Program-made: the position numbers and the translations under genes
NCBI GenBank assembly: GCA_023101885.1
Contig: JALPQD010000006.1
Span: 15,896,085 to 15,960,084, forward strand
Direction of reading: 5' to 3'
Length of the DNA stretch: 64,000 nt
From: Typhlomys cinereus
Taxonomy: Eukaryota; Chordata; Mammalia; Rodentia; Platacanthomyidae
Notes under the pieces: model-generated
The model's input: only the letters and a program-made list of their open reading frames with translations
Told to the model about the DNA's origin: nothing
Databases searched by the model: none
Shown here: positions 57,250-64,000 of the stretch, piece after piece
Numbering within the stretch: position 1 is the stretch's first letter
Layout of the letters: the number at the start of each line of letters is the position of its first letter

Positions 57250-57415
57250 AGAGCTGACAAGATAGCTTAGGAAGGAAAGGCACTTGATGCTATAACTAAA
57301 ATCTTGAGTTTGATTTCTCGAACACATGGTCAAAGAGTTACCTGATTCCTGTAAGTTGCCCTCTGACCTCCTCCCATATGCCAATGCATGAACATGCCCC
57401 TCTCTCCACACAAAA
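57250..57415 (+). repeat. B3-like SINE (plus strand)
   Basis: The degraded head 'agagctgacaagatagcttagg' is followed by 'cttgagtttgatttctcgaac', then 'gagttacctgattcctgtaagttgccctctgacctcctc', the B3 body (AACTGACTCCTGCAAGTTGTCCTCTGACCTCC), and 'atgaacatgcccctctctcc'. No tail repeat remains. Confidence 0.72.
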
Positions 57416-58029
57416 TGACTAAAACATGCTTAATATATTAACAGCTAGATAAATACTCAGCCAACTATCCACAGTCAAATAAGACTGATGAAATGGCTGC
57501 TAAAAGAATATTACCAAGTAGGGACATGAAAAATTCGGGGCAAACTTTCTTTGGTTCTTTGAGCATATTGAGGAAAGGAAAAAAAATGACTTGTTTTTGT
57601 ACTTGTCATTAAGTACTATATACAGTAGTTAAGTATTAATAAATAAGTAGTTAACATTTATGCAATGATTCATTTCTGTTAAAATATGCATCAACTCTTC
57701 ATTTATTATTTATCATTGCCTTCCCAACAGAAAATGAGAGTAGCCAAAATTGCCATTGTTTTTTAAATATTACTTTGATTTTCACTACCAAGATCATAAA
57801 TAAACGATTATCTTCTGCATAGTAAAAAATCATGATGATAAATGAACATTGGCCCATCTTACCAGCACACTCCCCAGGCGCAAAGCTTCAAGTATCAGCT
57901 TGCGCATAATGTACAGAAGCAGGGAGTGAGAGCTGTTTGGGGCTGAGATCAAAAACAAGACAAAGATCTCATGACTTGCAGTCTTCGGTCACTTCTGATT
58001 CACAGACACTATGCTATAAGCAATTTGGA
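57416..58029. other. Unique non-coding DNA
   Basis: No recognised feature. Confidence 0.4.
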
Positions 58030-58402
58030 GTCCTGTCTTAGGGTACACGGTTCCTCGAATGTGAATTGTCCCCAGTAGGATCATGTTTTTGAACACTTGG
58101 CGCCCGGTTGGTGGCGTTGTTTCAGAAGGTTATGGGACCTTTATGAGATGGTTCCTTGCTGGAAGAAGCCTATCATTGCTGAGGCAGGCTTCCAGGCTGC
58201 AGAACTTGGCCTCATTCCCTTTCACTCACTGTCTCCTGAGGGCTGTTGTAACATGAACCTTCTTCCTGCTTTGAACTCCAAGCCTGCTGCCATAATTTGA
58301 CACTATACCCTCTGGAGTCATAAACCAAATAATAAGCCTTTTCTCCTTTAGGTTGATTGGGTCAAAGTACTTATCACCACAGCAGAAAGTAACTGTTACA
58401 GG
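58030..58402 (+). mobile_element. MaLR-type solo LTR (plus strand, diverged)
   Basis: 'cggttcctcgaatgtgaattgtccccag', 'tttttgaacacttggcgcccggttggtggcgttg', 'ccctctggagtcataaaccaaataataag', 'ccttttctcctttaggttgattgggtc' and 'atcaccacagcagaaagtaactgttaca' match the MaLR LTR order, with the terminal AGTAACTxxTACA. The 67-codon frame is LTR-derived. No internal region adjoins it. Confidence 0.78.
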
Positions 58403-58970
58403 CTGTTATAGTCATGTTATAGTCACACACTAGCAGTAGCTCAAATATATTCATGAAAATAAGAGCACTGGTAATCATGCTTGTGAAACTCGGGCTTGTT
58501 ACTATTGAATGGTGTCAAGAGAATTAAGCTGTCATTTCCCCCCAGATCATTGCTTAATCTCTAAGAACCCACAAGCTTTTATTTAGGACAAAACTAAATG
58601 CAAGTACTTTGTCTACAATGAATATTCACATGTCACTTTTGAATATTATACCTTACATAGCTCAGTAAGGTAGCCAGTAGTACAGACTTCAAACATGGTG
58701 AAAAGTGTCAAAGAGCTCTGTGGGTGTTTGGAGAAACATGAAGCTATCCCATGTGAATTTTATCCTAACAGTGGATCGAATTTTGACAGTGATTTTTTTT
58801 TTTTGAATGGGAAGAACTTTTCCTGAGCCAGACTATTGCTCTCTCTACCTGGTTTGCATCTTCAAAGAATTTGGAAAAGTTAGGTTTAAGTAACCCTAGG
58901 TCCCTGACATATGTGGATAGAATGCAAACATCTTGTAAAATATAAATGGACATGTAAAACCCAAAAATTT
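58403..58970. other. Unique non-coding DNA
   Basis: No recognised feature. Confidence 0.4.
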
Positions 58971-59250
58971 GGGCTATAAAGTTGGTTTAGGGTTTAAGCC
59001 CCCTACCTTGAAAGGAAAAGGACCTGAGTTCAGATCCTACTTAAGAACTCCAATATTAGGCGCCTGCACTTTTGGCTCTGGAAGCCAGAGTCTAGGAAAA
59101 CCCAGATCAAATTTAAAAAAAAAATGATAAAAGAAAGGAGGTAGAGCAATCTAGGATGGTTCACAAAATCAGGAAGTCACCATTTGTCATACACACAAAT
59201 GCGCGCACGCACACACACACACACACACATACACACACACACACACACAA
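58971..59250 (+). repeat. Older tRNA SINE (plus strand)
   Basis: The degraded head 'tgggctataaagttggtttaggg' is followed by 'ggacctgagttcagatcc' (B box), 'gcctgcacttttggctctgg', 'gagcaatctaggatggttcac' and a (CA)n tail from about 59205. A poly(A) interruption lies at 59114-59124. Confidence 0.82.
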
Positions 59251-59429
59251 AATCAAGAAATTTTGATTTAGTAAGACATCACAGTTAAACTACATTTAGT
59301 CATTTACGAAGCTTAAGGTCAAAGTCTGGCTGCCCTGCACTATCCCAATACTGTCTGTTCTGTGGGAAGAGGGCCTTGGATGTTTCTGATCTTAGAGCCA
59401 TTCCAGGGTCTGGGGATGTGATAATGACA

Positions 59430-59860
59430 GTGACCCTCCCCCAGCCCCCAGGACGTCTAGCAAGCTTCACCTCAGCACTCTCCTCCCACTCTGCACTCTT
59501 CTACTGCCCTCAGATGAATTTCTCAGAAAGTGTGTCAAACTCCTAGAGCCGACTGCTCAAGACAGGAAGCAATTAAACATGTAAATCAAGGAAATTGCTC
59601 TGTGGGATGACATTCAGCTCAGTGCCTGCCCCGCCTCCTCTGCCTTTTGCTCTCTGCTTCCCTTCCCCTCGGGAGGAGGTTGGGATGAGATCTTCTTCTT
59701 CCACCCAGCACAGTGATAACTGTTTTTCATTCTCCACCACCTGCCCCAGGCCTTCTCATCAATTATTAATCGGGTGTCCATGAATATGCATAAAAGCCTG
59801 TCTCTGAATTTTATTAAATTAAAAATTATATATAAAATGAGAAAATGTTCTGTGCCACAG
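59430..59860. promoter_or_regulatory. Candidate conserved non-coding element 4 (POU/homeodomain words)
   Basis: Repeat-free, with a GC-richer part (59440-59760) followed by a striking AT-rich block. 'TCAATTATTAATCGG' (59758-59772) has several homeodomain cores. ATGAATATGCAT (59780-59791) is one base from the palindromic POU dimer site ATGCATATGCAT. 'ttttattaaattaaaaattata' follows. This composition is common in strongly conserved developmental enhancers. Confidence 0.42.
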
Positions 59861-60089
59861 GAGAGAAAGGATCAGAGGAAGAGGGCATGAAAACTTGGAG
59901 TTTTTTATTTCTCAACCGACAGGTAGCACAGTCATGACAAGGCTACATATTTATTTGGGTCCTTTGTTTTGGGTTCAATTTCAAATGTGCTTCTAAAGTA
60001 ATATTTTAACTGTATTCCATTGTAGTCAATATACTACACAAATGGAGGACACAGAAGGAATAGCATTGCAATATGCATCATCCTTTTGG

Positions 60090-60230
60090 GGAGGGTTGGT
60101 GGTGAGGGTGCATTCATTGGTGAAGCCCAGAACAGACTCTTCTGTGTGTGTGGTAATTGGATTAAATCACCAATGGGCTTAATAATCCATTTTCTTCAAC
60201 AGGTAAGCCTTACTTTCCAAATTATACTTT
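60090..60230. promoter_or_regulatory. Candidate homeodomain-dimer site cluster
   Basis: TAATTGGATTA (60154-60164) is two inverted TAAT half-sites with a three-base spacer, the form preferred by paired-class homeodomain dimers. Its right half GGATTA and the TAATCC at 60183-60188 are also OTX/PITX-type cores in opposite orientation. Motif evidence only. Confidence 0.38.
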
Positions 60231-60449
60231 GAGACTAGAGAATTTGTCCCCATTCATCCCTTGGTTCTATAGGACACAACCTCAAGTCCTAAAGACTTTT
60301 ATCTCTTCATCATCCTTCCCTCATCATTTTCTTTGGCTAGCATCCTACCCTGCTGGTGATTCTATGTCATGTTGTACTTCCCTCTCCTGAAGTACATATT
60401 GATTTCTTCATTACAACTATGGACACTAGTTTACTAAAAACAGAGATGT

Positions 60450-60755
60450 TGTGCATGAGAGATGGCTGGCTCAGGGGTTAAGATTCTGCATCAAAAGCAG
60501 AAGGTCCTGAGTTCGATCCAGATCCCTGGTCCCATATAAAAATGCCAAGTTGAAAACAGGAGTGGCTTGCCTGGTGTGCAGAACCTGGGAAATCCCAGAG
60601 CAAAGCAAACATGAGGAAGAAGCAATCCAGGATAATTCCCAAGTCATTCTAGGTTCTCTGCAGGGACACAGTGTCCTCTGACACACGCACATGCACATGC
60701 ACACGCACACATAAACACACACAAAAAATAAGGCAAGAAATGAAGAAAAAAAAAG
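60450..60755 (+). repeat. Older tRNA SINE (plus strand)
   Basis: The head 'gagagatggctggctcaggggttaag' (one duplicated GGCT) leads to B box 'gagttcgatccagatcc', then 'gcagaacctgggaaatcccagagcaaagc', 'gaagcaatccaggataattccc' and 'cagggacacagtgtcctctgac', with a CA/GCACA tail. It is the best-preserved copy of the older subfamily and useful as its reference. Confidence 0.9.
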
Positions 60756-62639
60756 AAACAGATGTCTCCTTTGTTGAACGCTATTCAGAAATGTGTTTTG
60801 AAAAAAAACACATTAATGAATACATGGATAATTAAGAGAAATGAGAATAGTATTTAAAAGCAAAACACAATGAAAAAGAGCTATGCTCATGTTCCTAACA
60901 TGAACTTCAGGTGTGCCACACACACTCACATAATAGACCCAGGGACGTTTTCAGCATTTCATTCAAAGTTCTCACACTCACGTCCCTCCCCCATCTTTCC
61001 CAAGTGGCCTGACTGCACACAGCCCTGTGGTCCTGATACACATGTGTTCCCAGTATGCTTTATAGAAAAGCTATGTGTCCTGTTAAAAGGACACATAAAA
61101 TCCTCAGAAGCAGGATTTTATTTTCAAATATCAGGTGCTCATTTGCTCTTACTGGTATAACAAGCATACATTTCTAAATATAAAGTAATTTAACTAAAAG
61201 CACTCTGGAATATTGCTGTGGTTTGTGTCTTTTAAACTTTATTCAAGACATACAATGTCTTCTTCCCACTCATCACCTATCTTCCTGACTTTTATATCTT
61301 GGTTTCTACACCACTTAGCCTTTTTAAGATTTAAGTATATTTTATATATAGAATATGCTTTCTAGATTAGTAAAAAAGACTCCAAGATTAATTAAAATGT
61401 AAGATTTAATTCAATGGGAGAATGTGGAGAAGAAAACAGAGTTTTTTTTTTATTTTCTTGCTCACAGCATTCCATTTCTTGTTTGTCACTAAGTATAATG
61501 TCAAATCGATATCATGCTTTAGTTTAGAAATTTCTCCTTTGTTCTCTCTACTTAAAGCACCTCAAATTTAACCTACAGAATATTGTATTTGCCTAATATG
61601 TTACTGAAAAATCTAATTTTATATAGTGCCATTTAGACAGAAATGCCAGTTTTTAGTAATAAGGGTCACTATAATAATGTTTAATGCCTCAGTGACTTTT
61701 TACAAGGTAAAATGCCCTTTAAACATATATGCTTCTTTTATTTCGGATTGAAGAATGAATCATTACACTTTGATGAGCATTCCATCACCCTAGACATTGT
61801 AGCTACATTTTCCTGTTTAACAACCTCCTTAATATATCACTATTTACTGGTCTGCTCAATGCATTCATTCAGTCCATGGCTCTTTCAAATGCAAACAGCA
61901 GTAGCTTCCAAGCTACATGTTATGTGCTGTGTGAATTGTAAAGTTTCCCAGACTGTTAAGAACTTGAGATTCTAGAAAAACAGTTGCAAGTTCTAACAAG
62001 TAATTATACTACATGCATGGTATAAAGAAGAAACCTCAAGAGGCTGGAAAGAGCATTCCATTATGGCTAGAGAATGAGGAAGATATTGGAGATAATAATG
62101 ACTAGAGGAGGTCCTCAGAGATTTGAAGAGATGTTCAGAAGCATATATCTGGTTACCAGAACCAAAATAGCTATTCATGGTATCTTGAGAAAGTATAGAT
62201 GGGAGGAACATGGTAGGTAGGGAAGAAAGTTTCCATTACAACTTTCTGTCTCTCTGCTTCCAGAGTCTCCATATATAGTTTAAAAAAAGCTAAGAGAATA
62301 AAAAAAGGTGAGAAAGAATTAGAGACAAGAGAATGGACTTCCATTCTCTCTCATAGTTTTGAAGGATGGTCCTACTTGGGTTCTAGGGATTGAATTCTAT
62401 GATCTCCCAGGAAGAGCATCATGGCACTCCAAATACTCCTACAGAGAAGATTAACTGAAATACAGCTTGAGCAATGTGTCAGGCAATAAGAGATTTCATC
62501 TTAATAATTTTTTTAAGAAAAATAATTTCCTAATATGACCTTTGTTCCAATCCCCAATTTCTTTCCTTCCCCCTTGAGTGTATGCTTGTATCTGCGTGTA
62601 GAATAATTTTACTTCACGACTCCACATGTATACAAACTG
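60756..62639. other. Unique AT-rich non-coding DNA
   Basis: No transposon or gene recognised. Frames of 87-96 codons at 60870-61160 and 61712-61975 have no known domain. Confidence 0.4.
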
Positions 62640-63420
62640 ACATTTCAGCGAGTAAGTAGCTTTGGGTAATGAGAATTTTTGGAATGAATCAAACACACGA
62701 ATAAATCATTGCCAAGCGCTTGGGAATTATTGCTGCACGTGGACTTGGTGTGACCCTGAGTGTGAGATTTGTCATCGGCAATGGAAATGGGCCTGAAAGC
62801 AAAAAGGCAGCATGGCCATGCAGAACACCATGAGAAATGAGGCAAAGGGGCTTTGAACATGCGGTTGCCCAAAGCAGTCAGGAGAAATGATTTTTCAATC
62901 TGACATAATGGAAGTCCCGAGAGAGATCCATTTTTCATTCTGACATGACTAAGATAATAAGTCAAAAGTTAAAATACATAATATGAGTCCCGACACAAAG
63001 AAAACTATTTTTATTTCAGAAATAGCAAGGTATCCCCTGTTATTTGTTAAGTAAAATGGACATTTCTTTCCTAACGGTAGCAGTCTGGTGACGACAGCTT
63101 CCGAAACAAGCATATTCAAGAGTGGCCATTGAAAAATAACAAGAAAATGGTGCAAAATGAAATTTCGAGTCCCTGTGTAGCCTCTGAGATGAACCTTTCC
63201 TTTGAGAAGTTTCTGTAAAGAAATAGAGATTTCAGTAACAAAGAGGCTGAGACATTCATGATGAGGTGGAAAGAATGTGAAACTACAGCCAGGCTTCCCA
63301 CGGCCTGTTTTCCACCTGGGCTAACAGATGAACGAAGTGTGATTGCTGTCAACATAGCATTGGCATGCTGGACTAGACTGAGGTATAATTTAATTTTGAT
63401 ATCTAAGAACCATGCATAAA
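62640..63420. promoter_or_regulatory. Candidate conserved non-coding element 5
   Basis: About 780 bp without recognised repeats, with balanced composition and scattered CpGs. Notable words are 'cacgaataaatcattgcc' (62697), 'catggccatgcag' (62812), 'tgacatgactaagataataag' (62940) and 'tataatttaattttgatatc' (63383). Antisense 68-106 codon frames are present but show no domain. It resembles enhancer-type conserved sequence. Confidence 0.35.
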
Positions 63421-64000
63421 ACTACTACTTTAAAGTATGACATGAGACATATCATTTTACAGTCTTTATTTTACTGAAAACAATGTAGAATGATACACAA
63501 TTGCTAATGTAGACCAAAAATGTTTAAAATGAAAAACATCTGTATGTACTTAGTAAAGGGGTTTGTTTGAAGACTTCTTTACAAAGCTATCTCATTGCCA
63601 CTGGAAAAGTCTGAATTTGAGCCAACTATATATGCAAAGTATCTTGAGTGATGGAAAAGCCTATCATAATGCATATTGTAGTTTACAGCTTCTTAGGCTT
63701 CCCCTCTTAGTCTTAGAGTTTTTTTATGTTAATCAGACAAGAGTTGCTAAAATGCTTTTCAAAAAAGTAAAATTATTAGTAATCTTTGATTCTCAACTGT
63801 TGTGAACAACAAAAACAAGCACAGCCATTCATGAGTAGCTTCCTGACATAGCCTCAATTTCCATCTATTTTTAGTACCATATTTTGCTGTGTACGTAACC
63901 CTAATTGTAGTGACATTCTTCAATTCTCTGCCAATATGGAAAAGTTCCTTGATTGATTTCTTATAAAGGTACTCATCAGATAGTTAATAACACTCTCTCT
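63421..64000. other. Unique non-coding DNA at the window end
   Basis: AT-rich with no recognised feature. The 80-codon plus frame at 63563-63805 has no known domain. Confidence 0.4.

Noticed and set aside
1..64000. A novel multi-gene system or gene cluster
   Set aside because: No coding exon could be supported on either strand. The organisation is transposon insertions in a mammalian gene desert or large intron.

Overview
The window is nuclear DNA from a placental mammal and almost certainly a rodent. Evidence: many tRNA-derived SINEs of the B2/B3 type (head close to GGGGCTGGAGAGGTGGCTCAG), MaLR-type LTRs resembling rodent ORR1/MT elements, a B1-like (7SL) fragment, purine-rich L1 3' ends and old MIR copies. 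The youngest SINE family shares only the tRNA head with mouse B2. Its CpG-rich body is not the Mus or Rattus sequence, so a mouse-related lineage outside Murinae (a dipodoid such as a jumping mouse is one guess) fits best. The species cannot be fixed from this sequence alone.

No protein-coding exon, rRNA, functional tRNA or CRISPR array could be supported. The longest open frames are low-complexity, microsatellite-driven, antisense to repeats, or unrecognisable. The window reads as an AT-rich gene desert or a very large intron, filled with transposon insertions of different ages plus several repeat-poor stretches that look like conserved non-coding regulatory DNA.

Layout. 1-9 kb: unique AT-rich DNA with a MIR, a B3-like SINE, a young SINE at 4.7-5.0 kb and an older one at 5.6-5.96 kb. 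8.9-11.2 kb: a diverged local duplication whose second copy is split by a MaLR solo LTR with an exact 5-bp target duplication. 11.8-20.5 kb: several older SINEs, a minus-strand MaLR with internal sequence (18.5-19.4 kb), a young SINE inside an older SINE (19.56-20.1 kb), and a young inverted SINE partner at 20.24 kb. 20.5-27.7 kb: mostly unique. 27.8-28.5 kb: a young SINE next to an L1 3' end. 29.1-31.3 kb: a complete two-LTR MaLR. 31.4-34.9 kb: a nested block in which an ERV1-like provirus (LTR, gag and protease relics, LTR) and an L1 3' end have both landed in one old MIR. The provirus interior carries a long purine microsatellite. 36-43 kb and 59.4-63.4 kb: repeat-poor stretches rich in homeodomain, POU, RFX and E-box-like words, the best enhancer candidates. 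52.3-53.2 kb: a near-identical 190-bp direct duplication not explained by a known transposon.

Nothing here acts as an operon or pathway. The biological content is a transposon record plus putative long-range regulatory elements. Comparative alignment and a repeat-library search, which could not be run, would be decisive for most calls. Family names and boundaries are by eye unless a target-site duplication is stated.
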